Part shown: in pieces, positions 50,501-57,539 of the stretch | Layout of the letters: each line of letters opens with the position of its first letter | How positions within the stretch are numbered: the stretch's first letter is position 1 | DNA from: Spodoptera frugiperda | Lineage: Eukaryota; Arthropoda; Insecta; Lepidoptera; Noctuidae | NCBI RefSeq assembly: GCF_023101765.2 | Contig: NC_064231.1 | Location: forward strand, 2,480,001 to 2,544,000 | Direction: 5' to 3' | DNA: 64,000 nt | Made by a program: the position numbers and the translations under genes | Notes under the pieces: model-generated | Databases searched by the model: none | Told to the model about the DNA's origin: nothing | What the model saw: only the letters and a program-made list of their open reading frames with translations

Positions 50501-53339
50501 TAGAGTTTATAGTATAATAGCATAAAATTAAGGTGGAAAATCATCACCGACGTTTCTCGCATGGAGATGAAATGGGGTGACAGTTATATCATACATCTCC
50601 AAATCATATTAACTTCATTAGTAGCACCTAATAAGTAATTAGAACATTACTCAACGTCAAATTGCAATATTTCATAGATAATTGCATTTTACGAAGTATG
50701 TCGTATGTATTTTTAAAATATTTGAAGATCTGCCCACTGTGGTGTAGGTAATGTATAAAATTAATAGTAGCTGTCTAATAAATTACATAGTAAATGATCT
50801 ATTGGCAGTCTTATAAAACGGTCACACCTATGCTGCTAGTCGTTGAGCGGATTTGACTGTAGCTCGGCAACAAGTTGCTGTGCAATGAGTCGCTCGCGAG
50901 TTCCTTTCCCGACCGAAATATTTGATTAAATCATTTACAGGTTGGTATTACGAGGCTGTGATTTTATGCTTGTAAAAAGGATATAATTGTAGCATGGTGT
51001 AAGGTTTCACAAAATTATTTTACTTCGACTAAAATTCACGGTTTACCCACGTACAATAAATGGAGAAAAGCTTTACTAGTAGGATGAGCGATGTCGCCGC
51101 GTCTGCGCAAGCTGCTCATGGTAAAGCAGAGCTTTTCTCCATTAATGTACGTGAGTGAACCGTGATGTTTTATTTAATTCAGTATATCTCACGATAGTGT
51201 TTATAAAAATATATTAATATACCATACACGATATATACCAAAAACCACGATAAAAACCACAAAATTCACGAACAACCATGTAGTTTGGAAATAATGAGGT
51301 ACTTCATTACAAACAGCATACTATGATTAATTTATACAACACAATTATCACTACACACAGACTAGAACAGCGTGAACTGTTTTATTTATACGTGATAATG
51401 GCTGATAAGTGCAATCATGCGAGTTTTGCATGCTAATGCACGGTGCATATGAATATAGGACACAAATACATGGTAGGGAAGGACTGCTTCTTTAATTACC
51501 CGACTTCATTCTTATTTGTACGTAGACTTCCAAAGTCAAAATACAAGGAACATCTAGCTTCACTGACAGACCGACTGACAGACTCCTTTATTTGTTGACA
51601 TTTAAAAAAAATATGATTTAAGCCAGCCACCGCGCCAACCGTGCCATTCGTCATTCGTTTGATGTGATGAGATCCATTAATTAAGACTAACAGAGACTTG
51701 ATCAGACATTGTGAAAGACAGGTATTTTATGCACAAGATCATGTGACTATCACAAAGCAGATACCTAGTGCCTAAATTATATTCTTGCATGACATTTAAA
51801 AAAGAAAAAACAAACCATACAATCCTATAAAACCTCAAATATCAATTTCTAAAAGAATCAGAAAGAAACAAGCTTAGGAAATTAGGATAGAATTAATTTA
51901 TAAATAATATTAAAATTATGCAAGAATGTGGATGCGCACGAGTGTCTATTTTAATAGTGCTCGTGTTTAGTTTACCTACTTAGATAAGGAGGTTACCTTT
52001 AGTACCTAGATAGGATTTAAATAAATTTTGATATCTACTAAATTATTTTATGCTTAGAGAATATAAATTGTAATATTATACCATTACTAGATGACCTGGC
52101 AAACGTTGTTTTGCCTTATAAATTATATAAAATATAAAAACTAATTTTAAGGGTAAACAACTCAGAGTTGATTCTCAGACCTACTGAATACGCATATAAA
52201 AATAAAATTTGGTAAAAATCGGCAAAGCCGTTTTGGAGGAGTACGGGAACTAACATTGTGACATGGAAATTTTATATATGTATTAGATAACCTCCAAGTT
52301 TATAAGTGTATTTCGGTGTTTCGTCTCATAGTAATAAAATAGGAATAGTCGGCCTACTATAGTTTCGTTTTTTTTTTATTTCGGCGTGCTATTGTGCTAT
52401 TCGTAGCCCTATTGCAGAAATAAATACAGTTTATCATCTAACTACATTCCTAATTGGTACCAACTTAGCTGGCTCTAAATTAATTTATCAATTTTACAGA
52501 ATTTCACTTTATCAATTTTTTCTATAAAAGTGACTGTAGATACTCAAATGAGGACGAAAATGGAATTTGTATTTAAAAAAGAAATACAATTTACGTAATT
52601 ACAATGTGTGTGGTCTATTCATGGTTAACGGTATTCTTATCAAAATAATTTATTATACCTACAAATATATATTTTTTGAGTCTCTGTGACTATATTTGTA
52701 TATGTTATACACACATCCACAAATAATATGTACACATGTACAAATAATGTGTTTGGTTACATCATACATTTTTGACTGTAACTGAATAGTTTTTGATATT
52801 CATTGGTAAAAAAAAAGTATAGTTTATTTAGTTAAATGGAGAATATGACACATATAAGAAAAAACTATAACATTTTTTTTTATTGGCAAAAACAATATCG
52901 TATAATCAAGTAAGTTTTATCACAATTCAATTTCTATCTTTAATTTTACATAATAATTAATTTCTATCTTATATACCTACAAAGTTATGTAACTATACAT
53001 AGATTTACTATAAACCAATAAATACCGGAGTTGGCATGTTTATTTACGTATCAGAACCCAGTAAGTATACCTACGTAGGTAGCTATACGACGAGGAATTA
53101 TCGCTGCAATAGATACGTGAGTTTACGCATTCTACCCGACGATACGACCAGAAACTCGAAACGTAATAATTATAGAAAATATTTTAAAATTAACAGCAAA
53201 TACCTTGGATACAACCGTGCCAAATATTTTCCAAAATAAATTTATTTACAGCCCAAATTCAAAATTAGAAAGAAATAGGGTCAATGATCCCGTAATAATA
53301 TTAAAAATAACACAAAAATACTCACTTCTCGTCCGCCAT
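17382..53339 (-). CDS. Gene C: Tret1-like sugar transporter (SLC2/MFS), complete
   Basis: Eleven coding exons (53339-53326, 35906-35844, 30784-30543, 29088-28930, 27908-27769, 24216-23984, 22502-22361, 21794-21668, 21015-20825, 18039-17901, 17506-17382) join in frame to 524 aa. The N-terminus is a hydrophilic tail of about 60 residues (MADEKSSLTG...) rich in K, P and G. Motifs: GRR 129-131, E181...RG 188-189, PETP 237-240, YQWCGVN 314-320, GRR 365-367, IPW 425-427, GE 431-432, VRG 438-440, PETKG 493-497. N320 and W427 fit the SLC2 sugar site. Expected role: plasma-membrane sugar carrier, possibly trehalose; substrate is inference. Intron phases match genes A and B. The first intron is 17.4 kb; intron 9 holds a long inverted repeat. 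Confidence 0.92.
17640..17790 (-). mobile_element. tRNA-derived SINE (family T), copy 1
   Basis: On the minus strand it opens with tRNA-like gtgtggctgagctagccgac and B box ggttcgattcccgcac, followed by a short body. The same family occurs at 42972-43145. In gene C intron 10. Confidence 0.8.
17901..18039 (-). CDS. Gene C exon 10
   Basis: 139 nt, residues 438-484, begins VRG. TM11 and start of TM12. Donor gtaag. Confidence 0.9.
18189..18279 (-). repeat. Family X repeat, copy 4 (partial)
   Basis: Reverse-orientation copy with gacttctcccgccttggg and tgcttttctagtcggagcc. It touches the outer end of the long inverted repeat. Confidence 0.7.
18903..19330 (-). pseudogene. Tc1-like transposase N-terminal relic
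   Basis: Minus-strand frames, interrupted by stops and shifts, read EEAAQVVALLEQGLSQRRVA and SLSQSAVSR (first helix-turn-helix, about 19230-19310), then EWTVRRWLKEANLTPKRP (second helix-turn-helix, about 18975-19030). The DDE catalytic half is absent: the match ends at the left arm. Confidence 0.8.
20034..20341 (-). mobile_element. Family S SINE inserted in the right inverted-repeat arm
   Basis: Minus-oriented SINE with B box ggttcgattcccgggtcggg and a (CA)n tail at 20034-20057. Flanked by ttaacatataa at 20023-20033 and 20342-20352, an 11-bp target duplication. The left arm near 18501-18513 shows the same site unoccupied. Confidence 0.92.
20825..21015 (-). CDS. Gene C exon 9
   Basis: 191 nt, residues 374-437: TM9, a longer outer loop than gene B (KFWKDHDMPPQYSW), then TM10 with IIPWVMIGEVYPTQ. 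Confidence 0.9.
21140..21342 (+). mobile_element. Helitron-like short element
   Basis: Begins tctacatatactaatattat and ends in the palindromic ccgcgcgg followed by aagtagctagt, i.e. a 3' hairpin plus CTAG. Inverse match to 11966-12170. In gene C intron 8. Confidence 0.5.
21668..21794 (-). CDS. Gene C exon 8
   Basis: 127 nt, residues 332-374: TM8 and the CGRRV loop motif. Acceptor ttcccag, donor gtaagt. Confidence 0.9.
22055..22185. repeat. Family Y repeat, copy 1
   Basis: Shares cttcatcaacagtcatc, ttttcatgcatgctcgtc and aatctggtccgct with 58450-58575. Function unknown. In gene C intron 7. Confidence 0.6.
22361..22502 (-). CDS. Gene C exon 7
   Basis: 142 nt, residues 284-331, TM7 with YQWCGVNTITFYA: second Q and N of the sugar signature kept, first Q replaced by Y. 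Confidence 0.9.
22593..22815 (+). repeat. MITE family M1, partial copy
   Basis: Has ccagagatgtgctttgctac, gcactggtggaaacggagtc and cccttcccta-like core shared with the full copy at 42032-42340; the right end is missing. Confidence 0.75.
22816..23983. other. Rest of gene C intron 6
   Basis: A degenerate lepidopteran-type repeat fragment in reverse orientation lies at about 23172-23340 (aactagcttctgctagcgg, aaaaaatccgttcagtagtt). Otherwise AT-rich with no feature I can support. Confidence 0.4.
23984..24216 (-). CDS. Gene C exon 6
   Basis: 233 nt, residues 207-284: TM6, LLPETPNYL and the central cytoplasmic loop. Acceptor cttccag, donor gtaagt. Confidence 0.9.
24272..24614. repeat. MITE family M4, 343 bp
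   Basis: Inverted ends ccgtactcagagtcatttaa (24272-24291) and the reverse at 24595-24614, perfect for at least 23 bp. No coding content. A probable short derivative lies at about 62680-62775. In gene C intron 5. Confidence 0.8.
24615..27768. other. Rest of gene C intron 5
   Basis: About 3.1 kb of AT-rich DNA. A possible tRNA-like SINE remnant lies near 26250-26330 in reverse orientation. A fragment at 27550-27605 (cttttacacgtcaatgg) also occurs near 7185 and 38900. An open plus frame at 27260-27532 has no recognisable homology. Nothing else supported. Confidence 0.4.
27769..27908 (-). CDS. Gene C exon 5
   Basis: 140 nt, residues 160-206, with APARVYTCEVSQPHLRG. Donor gttagt. Confidence 0.9.
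28165..28290. repeat. Family Q repeat, copy 2
   Basis: Reverse copy with atgagcctctaacatggctt and agttacgcgagtaa, in gene C intron 4. Confidence 0.5.
28930..29088 (-). CDS. Gene C exon 4
   Basis: 159 nt, residues 107-160 with GYLMDNIGRRR. Same length and phases as exon 2 of genes A and B. Confidence 0.9.
29555..29595 (-). repeat. Short LINE 3' end fragment
   Basis: tttggccgctatctcgcttg with atggtaagta matches the 3' end of the LINE fragments at 34051-34380 and 59666-59780. Confidence 0.45.
29596..30329. other. Rest of gene C intron 3
   Basis: AT-rich intronic sequence with short open frames only; nothing supported until the MITE at 30330. Confidence 0.4.
30330..30495. repeat. MITE family M2, diverged copy
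   Basis: Related to the copy at 50290-50497: gattttagtttgtgttgt, tgatccgcatctgacggacc and the palindromic tgatgacgtcatacg are shared. Its right end lies only about 50 bp from gene C exon 3. Confidence 0.75.
30543..30784 (-). CDS. Gene C exon 3
   Basis: 242 nt, residues 26-107. It holds the basic, proline-rich stretch (PIPEKPGKPGRGKA), TM1 and QASWI, the counterpart of EASWI/EGSWI at the end of exon 1 in genes A and B. Confidence 0.9.
30785..32084. other. Gene C intron 2, 5' side of exon 3
   Basis: Plain AT-rich sequence; short open frames only. I see no repeat or gene I can support. Confidence 0.4.
32085..32345 (-). repeat. MITE family M1, reverse copy
   Basis: Reads in reverse against 42032-42340: tgcgcaactcgagtatgcga, taccgatagtaggatagcc and ttttccatataaaaag are shared. 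Diverged by many short changes. Confidence 0.7.
32790..33052 (-). mobile_element. Family S SINE, copy 3
   Basis: Reverse-oriented: tcgccttttatcccccaata at the 3' end, catgtaataggggttgaacc in the body, and cccggaaatcgaaccccaga over the tRNA-like B box. Confidence 0.82.
33363..33630 (+). mobile_element. Diverged tRNA-SINE related to family S
   Basis: A weak head (agattcaattct in place of the B box) is followed by a body parallel to family S: cagtgaatggcaataag, cctatcacataagactcctg, gatgaaaaatgggcg. Confidence 0.5.
34051..34380 (-). pseudogene. LINE 3' fragment, same group as the LINE at 1-2735
   Basis: The minus frame reads FMVDVPPTRTKRFASSVLVR and EWNSLPETVFPDG, close to the C-terminal end of the LINE at 1-2735 (MVDIPPTRTKRFASSF). 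It then continues into a 3' tail that the first copy lacks and ends in a poly-A run (34052-34058 on the plus strand). Only the last portion of ORF2 is present. Confidence 0.85.
34381..34532. repeat. MITE family M6, copy 1
   Basis: Inverted ends with gtttgctttacgtt and aaacgtaaagcaaa, and an inner pairing of acgaaacgagagcgc with gcgctctagtttcg. It abuts the internal end of the LINE fragment. Related to 61390-61655. Confidence 0.75.
34533..35843. other. Rest of gene C intron 2
   Basis: AT-rich sequence. A minus frame at 35243-34896 begins MNMNGSFKTVRL and has possible donors near 35085, but neither donor phase fits exon 3, so it is not annotated as an exon. Confidence 0.4.
35844..35906 (-). 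CDS. Gene C exon 2
   Basis: 63 nt, acceptor tttatttag, donor gtaagt. Codes SSLTGPNLTNFPNEMTGYG plus a split codon on each side; both phases fit neighbours exactly. Confidence 0.82.
36050..36203 (-). repeat. Family X repeat, copy 5
   Basis: Reverse-oriented, nearly full: atccaatgacttctcccgcc, gagtgtcagactcttactg, then cccgctaggtagtccatagc. Confidence 0.85.
36440..36830. repeat. Tandem repeat, 144-150 bp unit, about 2.6 copies
   Basis: gacgtcac recurs at 36449, 36593 and 36743; each is followed by tttaaaaatg-type sequence, gccattg, and cttgtgccaatgtta. The units between contain aaatttatttcttagctaaa and agtacgacag. The third unit is partial. Confidence 0.85.
36880..37105. repeat. MITE-like repeat, undivided copy
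   Basis: Whole copy of the repeat that is split at 6458-6588 and 9833-9962. Contains attagacacgtattt near one end, caaatacgtcatttctacg and cgtcacgcgatatttc. Confidence 0.65.
37106..39617. other. Intron 1 stretch without a gene
   Basis: AT-rich. A Helitron-like or LINE-tail fragment starts at about 37647 (aactagctgacccagtaaac). A phrase at 38905-38975 resembles one at 7185-7250. No coding signal. Confidence 0.4.
39618..39712 (+). repeat. Family Z repeat, copy 2
   Basis: gccacgtcggttactggtga and caacagttttctttcggcag match the family. Confidence 0.5.
40130..40275. repeat. Family Q repeat, copy 3
   Basis: tactcacgtaactgtttga (about 40189) and its inverse tcaaatagttacgtgagta (about 40271) bracket the block with gcctggcttgaaattagtcg. 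The left extension contains taactttcgtgagatatac, as in copy 1. Confidence 0.6.
40276..42031. other. Intron 1 stretch without a gene
   Basis: AT-rich. A degenerate repeat tail ending gcaggcggaagctagtt lies at about 41075-41130. At 41569-41610, gatcaagataaactggtttt recurs at 57334-57353. Nothing else supported. Confidence 0.4.
42032..42340 (+). repeat. MITE family M1, full copy
   Basis: Inverted ends: gcttttccatcagagatgtg at the left and catatctctggtggaaaacc at the right. The inside carries several gctatgctac-type short repeats. No coding content. Copies at 22593 and 32085. Confidence 0.85.
42341..42971. other. Intron 1 stretch without a gene
   Basis: AT-rich, no repeat or coding signal I can support. 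Confidence 0.35.
42972..43145 (+). mobile_element. tRNA-derived SINE (family T), copy 2
   Basis: B box ggttcgattcccgcacgg at about 43016, then gtgtgatccacaaattattg and gggtctgagtgttttatac, inverse of the copy at 17640-17790. Confidence 0.8.
43438..43525 (+). repeat. Family Z repeat, copy 3
   Basis: accggtgaccgacgtcag, aacagttttctattggcagt. Confidence 0.5.
43786..43930 (+). repeat. Family X repeat, copy 6
   Basis: gcagactacctagcggatta, ggctcgaaaagcagaagtag, cagtaagagtctgacactcc. Confidence 0.82.
43931..46509. other. Intron 1 stretch without a gene
   Basis: AT-rich. A degenerate interspersed repeat with aactcctgaacgcacgaacc and an end gccgggtttgctagtttc lies at about 45105-45295. The region 44560-44660 has several copies of aatgttgg / gccaatgttgg. 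The open frames at 44448-44771 and 45428-45721 show no recognisable domain. Confidence 0.4.
46510..46661 (-). mobile_element. Family S SINE, truncated copy 4
   Basis: Reverse-oriented: gccgctatacaatgtacatt, catgtaatagggggtgagcc, then a shortened head ending gcgaccactcgaccaac. The B-box region is deleted. Confidence 0.75.
46662..47335. other. Intron 1 stretch without a gene
   Basis: AT-rich, nothing supported. Confidence 0.35.
47345..47452 (+). repeat. LINE 3' end fragment with poly-A
   Basis: ctctggtgtttcaagtgtcc, atgggcggcggcgattactt, closing in poly-A at 47444-47452. Same family as 10479-10576 and 59782-59893. Confidence 0.7.
47453..48232. other. Unrecognised open frame and flanks
   Basis: A minus frame covering 47773-47336 is open for 145 codons (with GGRPSLGDIRLHLTRAVTR). 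Its C-terminal part is only the antisense of the LINE tail. I do not recognise the rest and see no splice support. Beyond 47900 it is plain AT-rich DNA. Confidence 0.3.
48233..48383 (-). repeat. Family X repeat, copy 7
   Basis: aatcatccaatgacttctcc, cctactcctgcttttcgagc, gtaaacccactaagtattc. Confidence 0.83.
48814..48965 (-). repeat. Family X repeat, copy 8
   Basis: gagtgtcagactcttactga, ctcctgcttgtcgagacgga, cccgctaggtagtccgcagt. About 430 bp from copy 7, same orientation. Confidence 0.85.
48966..50289. other. Intron 1 stretch with a family Q-related piece
   Basis: AT-rich. About 49690-49800 has gactcgaaactagtagagct and ttctccattaatgtacg, shared with 51055-51220 and 57540-57720. Nothing coding. 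Confidence 0.4.
50290..50497. repeat. MITE family M2, better preserved copy
   Basis: Inverted ends ggtaagcgtccacagg and ctgtggacgcttacc, both flanked by ttaaa. The inner parts repeat cgtacgcatcgca-type words, and the middle contains the palindromic tgatgacgtcatacg. About 205 bp, non-coding. Confidence 0.85.
50498..51054. other. Intron 1 stretch without a gene
   Basis: AT-rich, nothing supported. Confidence 0.35.
51055..51220. repeat. Family Q-related repeat, copy 4
   Basis: Contains an inverted pair, atggagaaaagct and agcttttctccatt, and the tail cagtatatctcacgatagtg, which is the inverse of the gtgagatatact word of other family Q copies. Confidence 0.5.
51221..53325. other. 3' part of intron 1 next to gene C exon 1
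   Basis: AT-rich. A degenerate repeat fragment lies at 52088-52290 (tgacctggcaaacgttgttt). Short open plus frames at 53036-53402 have no splice or homology support. Confidence 0.4.
53326..53339 (-). CDS. Gene C exon 1 (14-nt coding part)
   Basis: ATGGCGGACGAGAA followed by donor gtgag. The A before ATG and G after it give a good start context. Its phase-2 end matches exon 2, giving MADEK. Too short to show as a reading frame; placed by phase, donor, start context and nearby promoter-like sequence. Confidence 0.75.
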
Positions 53340-53473
53340 TGTAGTATAATTTCACTTTGTCTATTAAATAAAAGTATCTGTACACAGTATCACAGGAAAT
53401 AATTTCACTTATTAATTACTATCACATTATTTGTCTATAAAACTTAAAGGCACTTAATTCGAGCTAAGTTTCG

Positions 53474-53505
53474 ACTGTTTTGCCGCGCATTTTATTATAT
53501 TATCT
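53474..53505 (-). promoter_or_regulatory. Candidate core promoter of gene C
   Basis: On the minus strand an AT run, ataatataataaaatg, lies about 25 bp before aacagtcg, which resembles an arthropod initiator with start near 53476. That would give a 5' UTR of about 137 nt before the ATG at 53339. A GC/CpG-rich patch (53510-53545) lies just upstream. Motif spacing fits; no experimental support. Confidence 0.4.
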
Positions 53506-54847
53506 ATGGACGCGTGCGCGCTGGCCGGCGTTTGCGCGCGTACTGGTGAGAAATGAGTTTTTCCCGCGATTTATCACTATTTTCTTCGCGACACAAAGCT
53601 CGACGTCGAGATCTTTAATTAACCAGACTGGAAACGGACAGAAACCTTTGTCATGCACTTTCAAGAACACGGTAAATAAACAACAAATAGTATTTCATAT
53701 GACATTTTATCTAAACAAGAATACTACGTACGCCATCTTGCTTACCTATTTACATATGATTTTAAACTTGATTTTCTTCAAAGGTACATTACAAATGTGA
53801 AGGATACCTTGATAAAGTTTAATGTCAGTGTCAGCTAGCAAAACGTTGCCAATGAGATTGTAATTTTAGATCAAAGTTATTATTAGATTATTCAGTCATT
53901 CACTCTTGTAGGGCAGGTGGAACTAATAAATATGACATGTAGAATATTTTTTACGTTTCACATACTTTTTAAACAATATGTTTGCCCAATTTTCCAAATA
54001 AAAAAATCTCGTAGTCCTACGTCACTTGAGGCTCTGACGTTGTATCAACAAGTGGTCGCGTTGCTACGGCGTAGCAGGTCGAACCTTGACCGTAGCACCT
54101 ACGAATATTGACAACTTGTTGACCGTAGCCCGTAGTCCGTAGCCATTCATGAAATTAAAGAAAGTTCTACATATTATTCGTAATGAGGTTTTTATTACCT
54201 AAGTCAATTATTTTGTACCTCATGTAATTCATTTACATAAGTCTAGCGTATTACAATAATCTTATTGTATGTATCTATAACGAGAACTCACTTCATAGTG
54301 CCAAATAAATAGATACCGGTAATTTTTTTCTTACTACCTTTTTTCTTAGTTTGCCTGTAATCGCAAAGTAAGTTGGGATAAGTACAAGATGAAGAAACAG
54401 ACCATTTACCAATCAATGAAAAACTAATAAATGGAACTACTAATTTATTTGTATTTTCATTTGTCATTGCTAATCATTCAAGGCATTTTAAGTGCAATGT
54501 GTAATAGTTTTGTTTGCCTCGAAATGATGGCCATTGGGTAATAAAGTTTACTATGTACTAAGGACTTAGGTATCTAGGTATATAGGCGTTACTTTAATTA
54601 GGTTTAAAGTCTTGTATGTCTATTTTCCGTCGTGAGCATTATTTCACCAAATTTTGTTTTACAATTACATAATAGCTTAACTCTTAGTTATAACAGGAAA
54701 CTCTTAATAAAAGTGACTGAAAATATTGTATTTTTATATTTTTTGTTTTCTGCACAAGATGGTTTTGTAGTACCAAAATTGCCTAATTAAATTGACTAAT
54801 TGAAATAAATGCTTTGATTTTGACTAATATTATCTGGTGTATGAGTG
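53506..54847. other. Upstream region of gene C, no gene seen
   Basis: Starts with the CpG-rich patch at 53510-53545, then AT-rich DNA. About 54025-54145 has repeated gaccgtagc/cgtagc words. No coding signal. Confidence 0.4.
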
Positions 54848-54978
54848 CCGATTTCAATAATCTCAATCCCAAAATCTTTAGATTAAGATCGCCTTATGTC
54901 ATTAGTTCTATAGAGTTTCTGTCAAAAAATGAAGATTGATCTAAAGATTTTGAATTAAGATTGGTTATTGAAATTGGG
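54848..54978. repeat. MITE family M5, about 130 bp
   Basis: Left end gatttcaataatctcaatc with aaaatctttagat, and an inverse right end atctaaagattttgaatt with gattggttattgaaatt. Arms of about 45 bp with mismatches. Confidence 0.7.
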
Positions 54979-55036
54979 GGAGGCCTATGTTCAGCAGTGG
55001 ACGTCTTATGGCTGATATAATGACGATGATGATTGA
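54979..55036 (+). repeat. RTE-like LINE 3' end
   Basis: ggaggcctatgttcagcag, tggacgtcttatggctga and a short gatgatgat tail. This resembles the 3' terminus of RTE-type LINEs as I remember it from Lepidoptera. Confidence 0.55.
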
Positions 55037-55714
55037 AATTGGCAGTTAGACGTCCGAAGACTACAGTCACCTGCTTTCTATCATGTTACTCAGATATCCA
55101 ATGGTGGACGAAAACAAGCTGATGACGATAACACCAACCTCTGTCGAGGTAAAAGAGGCGTGACACGATATTATGTGATAAGCAAACATATATAAGTCGT
55201 GTCGTGAAATTCATAAATTATTTACTTGCAATATTCATTTACAAGTCTGTGATCAACAATGGTTGGTTTAGTATGGCTATGTATAACATAAGTGATACCT
55301 CATACCGTCATACGTGTACTTAAGTCAGGCTAAAGCCACACTGCGGTTTTTTCCCGAGATTGTGAAAACCGCTCTAACCGCAAAACCGCTTGAAAAGCAC
55401 TCACCATGGTTATAAGCTCACACAAATTTCGACTCTAAATCTACCCACTACTAAGTTCTGAATAGGTTACAAATTTTGTAACACTTTACAGGTTAAAAAT
55501 CCGTAGCCTGAAAAATGACTCGAAAATCATTTATTTAATTTTTTGCTACTGATTTTTTTTTGTATTGCTAACTGTTATGTCGAACATATTAAAGATTTTA
55601 CTGTCTGCAATCATAATACCCACTTATCTACATATATGTGAAAACTTGTAATTGGCCTCCATTTAATCATTGTTACATAGATAATTCTTTATTTTAACTG
55701 TAATTTGTCTTGAT
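55037..55714. other. Intergenic stretch without a gene
   Basis: AT-rich, nothing supported. Confidence 0.35.
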
Positions 55715-55870
55715 CCGGAGCTGCGGACTACCTAGCGGGTTTACCAGGGCTCCGGTTCGAAAAGCAGGAGTAGGAACGGGGTGGTTTTTAGTCAGTAAGA
55801 GTCTGACACTCCCTCTTGTCTCGCTCAAGGCGAGAGAAGTAATTGGATGATTTTCCCCCTTCATAAAAAA
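55715..55870 (+). repeat. Family X repeat, copy 9
   Basis: Nearly full: ccggagctgcggactaccta, gaaaagcaggagtaggaacg, gtcagtaagagtctgacact, gattttcccccttc. Confidence 0.88.
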
Positions 55871-55936
55871 TAAGCTGTAATTTGTATAAATGTGAAAATA
55901 AAAAATCTCGTTTCAAAAACCTAGGTGGTCAAAAAC

Positions 55937-56090
55937 CCGGAGCTGCGGACAACGTAAAAGGTTACCGGGGCTCCGGCTCAAACCAGGAGAAGGAACGGGG
56001 TGGTTTTTAGTCAGTAAGAGTCTGACACTCCCTCCCGCCTCACTCAAGACGGGAGAAGTCATTGGATGATTTTCCCCCCACAAAAAAAAA
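55937..56090 (+). repeat. Family X repeat, copy 10
   Basis: ccggagctgcggacaacg, gaacggggtggtttttagtc, gggagaagtcattggatgat, then an A run. Only 66 bp after copy 9, same strand. Confidence 0.88.
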
Positions 56091-56446
56091 TGTGGTTAAA
56101 AACCGTTGCAGTTTAACCGCAGTGTATCCTAGCCCTTAGTAAGGTTAGCGACTGACACTATCATCATGTGAGGGTGTAAATCGAGGACGCACACAAACAA
56201 TATTTGTTTAGTTGACATGTGACGACACTAGTGAAAATTACTTGTTATTTAAACATATTATTATGTTATTAATATTAGGTATATAGTTACGAGTATGTTT
56301 GAGTTCCTAGAAGTTATTACGAATGTCAAAAGGAGCTTCAAAACGACTTGACAACAAATAGATACTGAAATGTTTGTTCAAATTGAGTATGTGAGAATTT
56401 TCTGTACGTACTTACCTGTGTTGTTATTTTTATTAGGTACTTACCT

Positions 56447-56500
56447 TATTTATTAAAGAGGGTTTTACCACATAGTGAACTTCATCTTCATTGGAAACCT
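56447..56500 (-). other. Orphan exon-like segment
   Basis: Between an acceptor-like tgtattttag and a strong donor gtaagt, one open frame of 18 codons reads VSNEDEVHYVVKPSLINK. It ends in phase 0, which does not fit gene C exons 2 or 3, so it could be an untranslated exon of gene C, part of another gene, or chance. Confidence 0.2.
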
Positions 56501-56689
56501 AAAATACAATAAACAACGGAATACATCACAAACTTAACATCTACACTTAAGTCCTATATTGTTCTTAATAAATTACGTAAGGCAAATCTAAAGGTTTAAA
56601 GATTAATTTAGTGTGTTAACTGATGGCGATTTTTTGGTTTAAGGGACCAACTGTTCTGCGGAAGAATTTCGTTTACATCGAACCCGTAA

Positions 56690-56745
56690 GACGGAACACC
56701 GGTGTGGGTTTTAGTCAGTAAGAGTCTGACAGTCCGTTTCAGTCC
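56690..56745 (+). repeat. Family X repeat, degenerate fragment
   Basis: ggttttagtcagtaagagtc with cgacagtcc-like continuation; the remainder is diverged. Confidence 0.5.
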
Positions 56746-57539
56746 GACTCCATGAGGACTTCCCACCTTGGGGTCAAAAAAATTAGGACCAACTGTCAGA
56801 ATATACATATTAAAATACTTGCGTACTTACCTATGATTGTTATTTTACTTTACTTAACGTTATTCTTCCATTATCCCTATCACATATCTACCAATTATTT
56901 ACCCAGCAACCTTACACATTACAAACTGCACAGATAATAAAATACTTCACTAGAACAAGAGCATTACGTCAATAAAACCACCACTATTACCCGTAACAGC
57001 AATTACTTTCCAATTAATAGAAAAACATACAAACAATCGCACATCATTCTATCCAAAACTATCCACTATCTTTACAGCAATTCCAACTTTACAATTTTGC
57101 AATAAGGTTGGAAATTGAATGTAGAGGTGGGATATATAAGGGTACTTTGATATGCTGCTATTTGTACTACGATTACAGAAAGGCCAAAGCCATGGTCGTC
57201 TATAGATAGCATTATGAACACCATGCTTGCTTGTTGTTCCATGAATTTATGATGTTTATTCCATTTTAAACACACCAGGCTATACATAACCAGTATAAAC
57301 TGACTGTTAATTCTGCGGAAAGATCATACAAAGCGAGGTCAAGATAAACTGGTTTTGTATAGCTTTACGTGAGTAGGTGTGTTTGATTCCTGATTATTTT
57401 GGAGACGCGCCAACTAGATATTGGTGTTCCGACTGTCTGTTAGTTCATTAAACAGATGTTTGAAGATATTTCATGTTAGATAACTGGAGGATTTTTGTAC
57501 CTGTACCTATGTATCATAGAATGAAATTAGGAATTTAAC
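56746..57539. other. Intergenic stretch without a gene
   Basis: AT-rich. aattttgcaataaggttg at about 57091 recurs in the tandem at 61.8 kb. Nothing coding. Confidence 0.35.

Larger units (their letters stand above)
35907..53325 (-). other. Gene C intron 1, 17.4 kb
   Basis: Defined by donor gtgag after the 14-nt exon and acceptor tttatttag before exon 2. It contains most of the repeat copies listed between these points. Insect first introns often carry regulatory elements, but none is identified here. Confidence 0.75.

Noticed and set aside
53036..53402. Overlapping plus-strand frames near gene C exon 1
   Set aside because: Short, AT-rich, no domain; they overlap the first coding exon of gene C on the other strand.
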